Source: Chloroflexota bacterium | GTDB taxonomy: Bacteria > Chloroflexota > Ktedonobacteria > Ktedonobacterales > Ktedonobacteraceae | Assembly (NCBI GenBank): GCA_005881495.1 | Contig: VBHI01000164.1 | Coordinates: 1 to 9,243 of the forward strand | Direction of reading: 5' to 3' | Length of the DNA stretch: 9,243 nt | Part shown: positions 1 through 5,985 of the stretch, in pieces | Position numbering within the stretch: position 1 is the stretch's first letter | Layout of the letters: each line of letters starts with the position of its first letter | Made by a program: the position numbers and the translations under genes | The notes under the pieces: model-generated | Databases searched by the model: none | What the model saw: the letters and a program-made list of their open reading frames with translations, nothing else | What the model was told of the DNA's origin: nothing

Positions 1-423
1 CATGACTACGGCATAATCAATGACCTTCCCGCCGTTGAGTGCGGAGCAAGGTGCTGGAACATCCTCGGGCTGAAAGGTCGGGCCAAAGCTGCTATGGCCA
101 TCTGGGAATGACAACAAGGGGGCTACCCCAAGATAGATATGTGGGGCAAGGCGCCTATTCACTCGCACCTCTTCTATGCAGAAGTGGCGACGAAGAGTAG
201 GGGTAGAGTAGTCAAAAAAGCCAAAATTCTTGGGCTTTTTTAACTTATAAGCATGGGTAGGAGAGAGCAGGACCCTCGAAGCATGTGTCTAGATGACCTC
301 GAAGCGTCCCGCCTCCATTTTGGTAATTTCTTTCATACCATCGCTTCTACGGGTGTTTCAGATGGTTTTTCGGATCACCGTAACAGTAGTAGTATGGTCT
401 TTTTCTCTATCACGTGTGCGCAT
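1..423 (-). pseudogene. COG2187-like aminoglycoside-phosphotransferase-fold kinase, 5' part, interrupted by two stops
   Basis: Read from 423 down to the left edge, one frame encodes a recognisable N-terminal segment of the COG2187 family (an APH-like kinase domain, often fused to an AAA ATPase). Visible hallmarks are THASRVLLSPTHAYKLKKP, then NFGFFDYST, RRHFCIEEVRVNRRLAP and IYLGVAPL. The lysines of YKLKKP match the nucleotide-binding region of such kinases. The frame has a TGA at 358-360 and a TAG at 292-294. The TAG sits where relatives read I-(E/Q)-TH, so similarity runs across it. The ATG at 421-423 is preceded by AGGTGA with good spacing, which supports it as the original start. No ATG, GTG or TTG lies between the TAG and the YKLKKP block, so a shorter intact product would lack it. 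Both stops could arise by C-to-T changes (CGA to TGA, CAG to TAG). The gene runs off the window. Recoding or sequence error cannot be excluded. Confidence 0.62.
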
Positions 424-557
424 AACTTCACCTTCTTTTCTGGGAAGTGATGTAGTATGTGTCTCACAACCTCCCTTTTAAAGTATGAAGTATTCGGTTT
501 ACGTGCCTGTCACAATGATACCCCTATTACTCACAGTTTCGTCACACTGTCTGCGAC

Positions 558-587
558 TTGACAAATCACAACACTTGCATGTATATT
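558..587 (+). promoter_or_regulatory. Predicted sigma70-type promoter of the metG leader
   Basis: A perfect TTGACA (558-563) is followed after 18 bp by TATATT (582-587), which matches five of six consensus bases. Transcription would start near 594, about 300 nt before the metG start codon, so the transcript would include the small methionine-rich frame and the terminator hairpin. I see no gene in the rest of 424-661 on either strand. Confidence 0.65.
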
Positions 588-661
588 CTATTAAGACCGT
601 TTCCGTTCCTCAACACACTTTCATTACTCATTAGATCTCAAGAAACAAGAGGACGACAACC

Positions 662-787
662 GTGACGCAAAAGCATCAATCTTCCACCATTATTATGGCT
701 ATGCTTTGGCTTGCTCGCTTTATGCCTATGGTATATAGCAGGGTGTCGCTGTCCTCTTCTCTCAATACACCAGAAATGCTCGCATGA
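662..787 (+). CDS. Methionine-rich leader peptide of metG (putative attenuator peptide, 41 aa)
   Basis: A GTG-initiated frame of 41 codons ends in TGA at 785-787. AGAGGA lies 8 nt upstream of the GTG, a well-placed ribosome binding site. Apart from the initiator the peptide has five ATG codons (695, 701, 722, 728, 776). Four lie within twelve codons, in the segment MAMLWLARFMPM (residues 12-23). Six methionines in 41 residues is well above typical protein content. The frame lies between a good promoter and a strong intrinsic terminator directly upstream of the methionyl-tRNA synthetase gene. That is the layout of classic amino-acid leader peptides, where ribosome stalling at codons for the regulating amino acid decides whether the terminator forms. 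The peptide itself probably has no function beyond being translated. The length, start and context are seen; the regulatory role is inferred. The alternative is a chance short frame, and no homologue is known to me. Confidence 0.55.
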   Translation: MTQKHQSSTIIMAMLWLARFMPMVYSRVSLSSSLNTPEMLA

Positions 788-818
788 GCGGTAGCGTAGC
801 TACATACTAGCTGTACAT

Positions 819-856
819 AGGGGGCGCAGGCGACAGACCTGCGCCCCCTTCTTTTT
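819..856 (+). terminator. Intrinsic terminator / attenuator hairpin in the metG leader
   Basis: The arm AGGGGGCGCAGG (819-830) pairs perfectly with CCTGCGCCCCCT (838-849), a 12-bp stem with a 7-nt loop, followed by TTCTTTTT (849-856). It ends 45 nt before the metG start codon and 32 nt after the leader-peptide stop. Since metG reads the same way from an upstream promoter, the hairpin probably controls read-through into metG. An alternative is a terminator for an independent small transcript, with metG using a weaker promoter (TTGTTG at 855-860, TATACT at 878-883, 17-bp spacer). That promoter would start transcription on top of the metG ribosome binding site. Confidence 0.85.
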
Positions 857-900
857 GTTGATGCTAGCAACACCATTTATACTACGAAGAGAGGTAACAC

Positions 901-2484
901 GTGAACAGCAACCTTGAAGAAAACCCCGCCGGTAGGCGTTATTATATTACAACTGCCATTGATTATCCCAACGGATCACCGCACATCGGCCACTCTCTAG
1001 AGAAAGTGGCCGCGGACGTCATTGCGCGCTATCATCGTTTGTTGGGACACGATACCTACTTCAGCATGGGGCTGGACGAGAACAGCCAGCACGTGGTGAA
1101 GGCGGCGCAGGAGAACAACACGGACCTCGTAAGCTGGACAAACCGCATGGACGAGGCCTTTCGCCTGGCCTGGTCCAGGCTGAACATCTCGTTTGATCGC
1201 TGGATTCGTACCACAGAACGGCAGCATTTCCAGGCTTCTCAGGAGATGTTTCGCCGGGCGCAGCAGCGGGGCGACATTTATAAATCCATCTACTCCGGCT
1301 GGTACTGTCCTAACGGTAATAACTTCTACAGCAGCGAAGAATTAGTGGATGGGAGATGTCCTGATCATCCCTCAATCGAACCGGAGTGGTTGGAAGAGGA
1401 GAACTACTTTTTCGCCCTTTCGACGTATAGCGATCGCTTGCTCGCGCACATCAACGAGCACCCGGATTTTATCGTGCCAGCCAGCAGGCGCGCGGAGGTG
1501 CTGGGCATCGTTCGCCAGGGCCTGCGGGACTTTGCCGTCTCGCGCGTTGTGCGTCCTGGTGTAACACCGTGGGGAGTTCCGGTGCCAGGCGATGAGAGCC
1601 AGGTCATTTATGTGTGGTTCGATGCTTTGACAAACTACCTGACTGCTGTTGGCTTTCCGACTGACGAGACAACATTCGCTCATTACTGGCCAGCCGATGC
1701 CCACGTCATCGGCAAGGACATCACGCGCTTTCACTGCCTCTACGGGCCGGCCATGTTGCTTTCGGCGGGGTTACCGCTGCCACGCCAGGTGGCAGTGCAT
1801 GGCTTTATCACCCTGGAGGGGCAGCGCATCTCCAAGACGAGCGGGAACACGATTGATCCGGTGGAACTGGTAGATACTTATGGCGCAGATGCCGTGCGCT
1901 ATTACCTCCTGCGTAACCTGTCGTTTGCCTCGGATGGTGATTTTTCGCGTGCGGCCCTCATCCGTCACTACAATGACGAGCTGGCCAACGAACTTGGGAA
2001 TCTATTGAACCGTGTCGTCAGTATGATAAACCGCTATCGCGGTGGCGCCGTACCTGCTGCCGGATTCATTGGTGAACTTGAAGAAGAGCTGCAGCAAGCC
2101 GCCGAGGAGACACGTTTGCAAGCGGGGGCCGCACTGGAGCGCTGGGATATCGGCGGCGCTTTAAGCATCATTTGGGGCTTTGTACGCCGCACAAATCAAT
2201 ATATAGAACGCAGCGAACCCTGGCACCTGGCGCGTCAAGCCGGGCAGGAGCGTCGTCTGGATACGGTGCTCTCTACCGCGGCGGAAGCGACACGCTTACT
2301 GGCACTATTGCTGGCCCCATTCATTCCGTCGGCCAGCAACAGTATTCTGAGTCAACTTGGTCTGGCGCCTGTCGAACATGCTGCGTGGTTACAGCAAGGA
2401 ACATGGGGAAGTGGTTCATTCACGAAGGTAAACGCCGGTTCCTTGTTGTTTCCCCGCCGCGAAATCCTTGAAAGCGGAGGATGA
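901..2484 (+). CDS. metG: Methionyl-tRNA synthetase
   Basis: This class Ia aminoacyl-tRNA synthetase (527 aa) attaches methionine to initiator and elongator tRNA-Met in the cytosol. The Rossmann domain opens with YYITTAIDYPNGSPHIGH, holding the HIGH motif (residues 28-31). The connective region has a zinc-knuckle-like stretch with C136, C153 and H156. The KMSKS loop reads ISKTS (310-314). The helical anticodon-binding domain follows, with the typical ELGNLLNR and an N-Y-x5-PW signature (NQYIERSEPW). The protein ends there, without the C-terminal tRNA-binding domain of longer bacterial forms, close to the compact roughly 520-aa MetRS of mycobacteria. Relatives with an intact knuckle have CxxC at the first ligand pair; here it is CPNG, so one zinc ligand is missing. 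The start is GTG, with GAGAGG about 6 nt upstream. Expression is probably governed by the leader at 558-856. Function is secure; zinc status is inferred. Confidence 0.97.
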   Translation: MNSNLEENPAGRRYYITTAIDYPNGSPHIGHSLEKVAADVIARYHRLLGHDTYFSMGLDENSQHVVKAAQENNTDLVSWTNRMDEAFRLAWSRLNISFDRWIRTTERQHFQASQEMFRRAQQRGDIYKSIYSGWYCPNGNNFYSSEELVDGRCPDHPSIEPEWLEEENYFFALSTYSDRLLAHINEHPDFIVPASRRAEVLGIVRQGLRDFAVSRVVRPGVTPWGVPVPGDESQVIYVWFDALTNYLTAVGFPTDETTFAHYWPADAHVIGKDITRFHCLYGPAMLLSAGLPLPRQVAVHGFITLEGQRISKTSGNTIDPVELVDTYGADAVRYYLLRNLSFASDGDFSRAALIRHYNDELANELGNLLNRVVSMINRYRGGAVPAAGFIGELEEELQQAAEETRLQAGAALERWDIGGALSIIWGFVRRTNQYIERSEPWHLARQAGQERRLDTVLSTAAEATRLLALLLAPFIPSASNSILSQLGLAPVEHAAWLQQGTWGSGSFTKVNAGSLLFPRREILESGG

Positions 2485-2584
2485 TGAAGACAGGGTTGCC
2501 CTGCCTTGGAGGAACGATGCCAGGAACATAGCTAAACCTGGACGTTTCATGGTAAAAAAGCACACTGGCTACATGCGTAACAAC

Positions 2585-2611
2585 TGCGACAAGTGCGACA
2601 AGTGCGACAAA
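2585..2611. repeat. Three tandem 9-bp units TGCGACAAG
   Basis: Units begin at 2585, 2594 and 2603; the last ends in A instead of G. They lie in the 183-bp spacer between the convergent metG and peptidase genes, where I see no other gene. This is probably replication slippage, and no function is evident. Confidence 0.8.
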
Positions 2612-2636
2612 AAAGCCAGGGGAGGAAACACCTGCC
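2609..2636 (-). terminator. Possible weak terminator for the minus-strand peptidase transcript
   Basis: Read on the minus strand, GGCAGG and CCTGGC can form a short stem (four contiguous pairs, one G-G mismatch, one closing pair) around a 10-nt loop. A run of six T follows directly. It lies about 30 nt beyond the stop codon of the S9 peptidase. The stem is short, so the call is tentative. I see no convincing terminator for metG in this spacer. Confidence 0.35.
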
Positions 2637-2667
2637 AATCATCGAGGTCGTTGACTTACAGGAAGAA

Positions 2668-4671
2668 TTATAGATACTTCTCGAACCAGCGCAACAGGCG
2701 CTCCTGGTAATCACGTATATGTTCACGTTCGCGCAAGCTGTGCCCTTCACGAGGATAGATCACCAGTTCGGTGGGGACGTTTCGCTCACACAACGCACGG
2801 TAAAATGCATGTGCCTGGTTGAGCGGTACGACATCGTCCTTCTCTCCATGGACAATCAGTGTCGGCGTCTGCACCCGGCTGGCGTAGGTAATTGGGGAAC
2901 GCTCGCGATATATCTCGGGGTGCTCTGAAGGGCTAATTACCTTGTTGCTCAAGTAACGCATATCCCAATCTGGAATGTTGGATTGCGCGTGGTAGCCATG
3001 GAAGTCGCAGATGCCAGCCCCCATAACAGCTGCCTTGAAGCGCGTGGTCTGCGTCACCGCCCATGCCGTCATAAAGCCGCCATAGCTCCAGCCCATGATG
3101 CCAACTTTCTTTGCATCCACCAACCCCTGCTCAACCAGGTAATCTACGCCGAAAAGGATATCTTGCAAGTCCTTGCCGCCCATATCCCCTACCACAGCAT
3201 CGGCAAAAACCACGCCGCGTCCCATACTGCCGCGCACATTGGGTCGCAGCACGGCAAAACCAGCTGCTGCTAGCATCTGTGAGCGATAATTATCCCAGTC
3301 ATCAGTCCAGGCGCCCGTTGGTCCCCCATGCACATTCACAATCAAGGGTGGAGATGTGCCGCTCTTCTGCCTGAGTGGTCGTGTAAAGAGGGCATCGATC
3401 TGCCAACCGTCGACGCTTTCGTAGCGAATCTGCTCTGTGCGCGCCAATTCAAGGGTATCCTGGAGCAGCGGATTGAGCTCTGTCAGGCGATTTCTGCTCC
3501 TGATGGTATAGACCTGGTTTATCGCGTTCCTTTCGAAGGTAAATTCCCCGGTCCATACTTCTGGTGGGTGCTTATCGGAGCTGGTAAAAACAAATTTTTG
3601 CAGGTCCGCTGTGGTCGAGAGGTGCGGCCAGAACGTTTCGCCAAAATTGATATCACTCATAAGTGTTGTAATTGTCCCCTCCGTCTCGTCCACGATGCCA
3701 AGCTTATATGCCACGCCCTCCCAGGCAACAAAAAGCAGCTTTCTGCCATCAGGGAACCACTGGCACCAGCCTGGGCTGCAGCTGATACCCGGAGTCAGGT
3801 TATGCGTCACGCCATCATGGAGTGAAAGCACGTAGATGTCTCCGCCACCTCTGTCTGGATCGCTCCACTCCCCGGAAACATAAGCAATACGCGATCCATC
3901 GGGCGACCATGTCAACGCGCTTGCCTGGCGGGTTAATTCGCCCAACTGGCGTATGTTTCCGCCGTGTGCCTTCACAACGCCGATTTGCCCGCGAAACCAG
4001 TCCGTCAGACCGGGGCCATGCGCGAAGAAGACGACAAACTGCTTCCCATCTGGTGACCAGCTGTATTGCCAGATGCTCAGTCCACCGGGTGTAACAGGCT
4101 CAGGACTATCGCTATCTACGCGCACCGTCCACAAGCGGCGATGTCGACCCTGCCCTGGTATGAAGACGAAGGGATCACTTACAGGTTCTTCTCCATCTAC
4201 GGAAAGAAAAGCGATACGTTTGCCATCAGGTGACCATGAAAGGTCACTGACGCCATTGGGCATCTTGCACACCTGCCTTGCTTCGCCACCCTCGGCAGGT
4301 ATCACATGCAATTGTGGTCTGTCCTTCTCGCCTTCGCCCCTGGAGATAAAGGCCAGTTGCTGGCTATCCGGAGACCAGCGCGGGCAGATATCGGCGCGCG
4401 GACCCCTGGTAAATGGTTGTGCCTCGCTTCTGTCAACTTTGTCATCTCTGACACCGGTATTGACTGTCCAGATGCGCGCGTGTTGTTTTGATCTGTCTGG
4501 TACCCATTCCCACACCACAAAGGCCACGCGCTTGCCATCTGGAGAGATGTTCGCATCTATCGCCGTCCGGATATCTTTCAAGTTCGTGTTTGTAGTGACT
4601 GGCACCAGCGGACCTGAACTGCCTCTGCTGCTCGTTTCACCCGGGGAGGTATTCCTGCTTGTATCGTCCAT
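2668..4671 (-). CDS. S9-family prolyl oligopeptidase / acylaminoacyl-peptidase-like serine peptidase
   Basis: This is a two-domain serine peptidase that would cleave short peptides in the cytosol; no signal peptide or membrane segment is visible. Residue numbers count from the upstream ATG at 4692. The N-terminal part (about 45-330) is a beta-propeller built of PD40-type units, with repeated cores such as RWSPDSQQLAFIS, LSWSPDGKRIAFLS and LTWSPDGSRIAYVS. The C-terminal alpha/beta hydrolase domain (about 425-674) has the oxyanion region NVHGGP (453-458), nucleophile S536 in GWSYGG, D619 in HGEKDDVVP and H651 in REGHS, so the triad is complete. The ATG at 4671 has AGGA 4 nt upstream. The ATG at 4692 lies right after a weak GGA, so I prefer 4671 (667 aa), with 674 aa possible. 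It follows the hypothetical gene at 4749-5417 with a gap of under 80 nt, so co-transcription is likely. Substrate specificity cannot be read from the sequence. Confidence 0.93.
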   Translation of the reverse strand: MDDTSRNTSPGETSSRGSSGPLVPVTTNTNLKDIRTAIDANISPDGKRVAFVVWEWVPDRSKQHARIWTVNTGVRDDKVDRSEAQPFTRGPRADICPRWSPDSQQLAFISRGEGEKDRPQLHVIPAEGGEARQVCKMPNGVSDLSWSPDGKRIAFLSVDGEEPVSDPFVFIPGQGRHRRLWTVRVDSDSPEPVTPGGLSIWQYSWSPDGKQFVVFFAHGPGLTDWFRGQIGVVKAHGGNIRQLGELTRQASALTWSPDGSRIAYVSGEWSDPDRGGGDIYVLSLHDGVTHNLTPGISCSPGWCQWFPDGRKLLFVAWEGVAYKLGIVDETEGTITTLMSDINFGETFWPHLSTTADLQKFVFTSSDKHPPEVWTGEFTFERNAINQVYTIRSRNRLTELNPLLQDTLELARTEQIRYESVDGWQIDALFTRPLRQKSGTSPPLIVNVHGGPTGAWTDDWDNYRSQMLAAAGFAVLRPNVRGSMGRGVVFADAVVGDMGGKDLQDILFGVDYLVEQGLVDAKKVGIMGWSYGGFMTAWAVTQTTRFKAAVMGAGICDFHGYHAQSNIPDWDMRYLSNKVISPSEHPEIYRERSPITYASRVQTPTLIVHGEKDDVVPLNQAHAFYRALCERNVPTELVIYPREGHSLREREHIRDYQERLLRWFEKYL

Positions 4672-4748
4672 GAGATCCTGCTTCCATTCCAAAAATGAGC
4701 ATTACAAGTCGTCGGAGAGATGAACACATCACAAAAAGATATGTGCTC

Positions 4749-5417
4749 CTACTTCTTTTTGCGATTCTTCTTCCGACTAGCTTTTGCCATTCTGGCCCGG
4801 CTCGGACTTACTATCTTTATCCTGTCACGTATATTACCGGCACTTCTTCTTTGTTCGCCGGGCAATGGGATACGCGGTTGTGTTCCTGCCGCGAGGCCAG
4901 CATTATATGTTTCCATCCACGACTGTAATCCCTCTTCAGTGCTCATATCGAAGCCTCGATCTTTGCCCATCATGAAGAACGACTTGGCTATGCCAAAGTT
5001 GGCGGGATTATTCATTTCTTCTTTTAGCTCATTTGCTGCTTCGTCATCCAGTATTTTCAGGCAGGCAGCGGCATTCTCCAGGTGGAACTCACGCTGCAAG
5101 AATTTCCAGAAGTACTGCAACTCGTGAATGATAACGGGCGCTTCGTCCGCTTCAGCGGACACTTTGCGCGGGAAGAGATTGAACAGTATTTCTTGCAGGT
5201 TGTCGGGCGACATCGTTGCTGGTGTGACGCGTAAGTAGTTCATGCCTAAATCGACCACCATGTCGGACCAGCCGGGTTCTATACCTTCATCTAGCAGCGC
5301 CTGCCCCTCAGGTGACTCAAAGAATGACTTTGATAATTGTTCTTTGTATTGTTCTGCTACCTTCTCAAGTAGCATCCCATCTCTGTCATATATCTTTTGA
5401 CGTATATTGAATGTCAT
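4749..5417 (-). CDS. Hypothetical protein with basic C-terminal tail (222 aa)
   Basis: I do not recognise a named family. The frame is well supported: ATG at 5417 is preceded by GGAGGTGA, a near-perfect ribosome binding site, and the composition is that of a real soluble protein. Residues 1-175 look mostly helical and acidic, with a hydrophobic and aromatic core segment HELQYFWKFLQREF (98-111) followed by ENAAACLKIL. A second conserved-looking block is FGIAKSFFMMGKDRGFDMST (141-160). The last 30 residues are strongly basic and end in SRKKNRKKK, suggesting nucleic-acid or ribosome contact, or a flexible tail like those on SEC-C-type proteins, though no SEC-C cysteine motif is present. There is no signal peptide or membrane helix. 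It is the first gene of a probable two-gene transcript with the S9 peptidase. Function is unknown. Confidence 0.8.
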   Translation of the reverse strand: MTFNIRQKIYDRDGMLLEKVAEQYKEQLSKSFFESPEGQALLDEGIEPGWSDMVVDLGMNYLRVTPATMSPDNLQEILFNLFPRKVSAEADEAPVIIHELQYFWKFLQREFHLENAAACLKILDDEAANELKEEMNNPANFGIAKSFFMMGKDRGFDMSTEEGLQSWMETYNAGLAAGTQPRIPLPGEQRRSAGNIRDRIKIVSPSRARMAKASRKKNRKKK

Positions 5418-5445
5418 ACTTCACCTCCAAATAATAGAGTTTCCA

Positions 5446-5460
5446 GGCCGACCGCAAGGG
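5446..5460. repeat. Partial copy of the GACCGCAAGGG hairpin repeat
   Basis: GGCCGACCGCAAGGG matches the left part of the units at 5687-5714 and 9075-9107, but the expected right part is replaced by CCCTCTCAAGGGTAGG. It lies 29 bp upstream of the minus-strand gene starting at 5417. It is probably a decayed copy. Confidence 0.45.
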
Positions 5461-5491
5461 CCCTCTCAAGGGTAGGTATTTTGTGAAACGA

Positions 5492-5649
5492 GCAGGGAAG
5501 CGGGTTCGTCCCGTAGGGGCGGGGGTGGCAGGGAAGAAGGGTGGAGACCCTTGGGTCGCCCTGTGTCCTGTTCCCCTGCCGCTTCGTCCCTGCCCCCCAT
5601 GGGCGACGCAAGCGTCCCCACTCCACTCCGCACCACTCCCGCCCCTACG
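5492..5649. other. Palindrome-rich intergenic block with a 17-bp inverted repeat
   Basis: This lies in the 568-bp spacer (5418-5985) between divergent genes, where I see no credible coding sequence. CGTAGGGGCGGGGGTGG (5512-5528) is inverted with one mismatch at 5633-5649. Nested inside are AAGGGT-GGAG-ACCCTT (5537-5552), and GGCAGGGAA (5527-5535), which can pair with TTCCCCTGCC (5571-5580) or in part with TCCCTGCC (5587-5594). GCAGGGAAGCGG (5492-5503) also pairs with 5579-5593 with a 3-nt bulge. No clear target-site duplication flanks the 17-bp arms. It could be a small non-autonomous element, an accretion of repeats, or a structured RNA. Only the symmetry is certain. Confidence 0.6.
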
Positions 5650-5686
5650 ACTGTGACGATCCGCCCCAAAAACCCTACTGTTGAAA

Positions 5687-5714
5687 GCCGCAAGGGTCGG
5701 CCCTACTATACACG
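5687..5714. repeat. Interspersed repeat unit, CCCTACTATACACG type
   Basis: GCCGCAAGGGTCGGCC followed by CCCTACTATACACG (shared CC) matches the unit at 9075-9107 over most of its length. The hairpin half is slightly eroded here: GACCGC is shortened to GCCGC. Two occurrences in non-homologous intergenic places indicate a dispersed genomic repeat. Confidence 0.6.
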
Positions 5715-5729
5715 TTTCTCACTTCACGG

Positions 5730-5759
5730 CCGCGAAGCGCCGATAGGAGCGCTTCGCGG
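5730..5759. repeat. Perfect 11-bp hairpin with 8-nt loop
   Basis: CCGCGAAGCGC (5730-5740) and GCGCTTCGCGG (5749-5759) are exact inverted repeats around CGATAGGA. No T-run follows on either strand, so it is not a standard terminator. It adjoins the repeat unit at 5687-5714, about 225 bp upstream of the xdhC-type gene. Confidence 0.8.
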
Positions 5760-5905
5760 TAGAGTAATGGCGACCACAAGTGATCGCTCTGGTTCATCTC
5801 GCCCGTAACAACATAATACCACTCTTCTGGAGCAGCCTTCACAGTTTTTTCGTATCTTCTTTCTCACTCAGAGGAAAGCCAGATCCCCTCCAGGAAAAAC
5901 CTGAT

Positions 5906-5927
5906 ATTGTACAATACATAATACATA
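5906..5927. promoter_or_regulatory. Possible promoter/operator region of the xdhC-type gene
   Basis: The palindrome ATTGTACAAT (5906-5915) overlaps two tandem copies of ATACATA (5914-5920, 5921-5927). The AT-rich patch holds possible -10 boxes (TACAAT, CATAAT), but I find no convincing -35 at the right distance. It lies about 60 bp upstream of the start codon in an otherwise GC-rich spacer. Regulatory meaning is inferred from position and symmetry only. Confidence 0.3.
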
Positions 5928-5985
5928 ACTGAACGAGCAACCTGTGGTTGCCTATGATTTGAAAACCTTCTAAGGGAATCAATAC

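Noticed and set aside
533..550. ACAGT-N8-ACTGT inverted repeat before the metG promoter as an operator
   Set aside because: Five-base arms with no extension are expected by chance at this frequency.
676..876. 66-aa minus-strand frame across the metG leader
   Set aside because: It runs through the terminator hairpin, has no visible ribosome binding site and no family resemblance.
855..883. Promoter TTGTTG-N17-TATACT just before metG
   Set aside because: The -35 is poor and the start near 890 would fall within the ribosome binding site; kept only as an alternative in the terminator entry.
594..900. T-box or SAM riboswitch ahead of metG
   Set aside because: No T-box core sequence, no convincing specifier-loop arrangement and no SAM-riboswitch core were seen; the leader frame and terminator explain the region better.
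1372..1734. 120-aa minus-strand frame within metG
   Set aside because: Antisense shadow of a strongly conserved synthetase region.
2490..2506. CAGGG-TTG-CCCTG-type hairpin after metG as its terminator
   Set aside because: Only a 5-bp stem and no following T-run.
3328..3825. 165-aa plus-strand frame opposite the S9 peptidase
   Set aside because: Antisense shadow with no ribosome binding site or domain signature.
3953..4723. 256-aa plus-strand frame opposite the S9 peptidase
   Set aside because: Its repeated LPSGD-type motifs are the antisense of the propeller's WSPDG repeats; it is a shadow frame.
5551..5808. 85-aa plus-strand frame in the palindrome-rich spacer
   Set aside because: Low-complexity Pro/Ser/Thr/Arg composition produced by GC-rich inverted repeats; no ribosome binding site.
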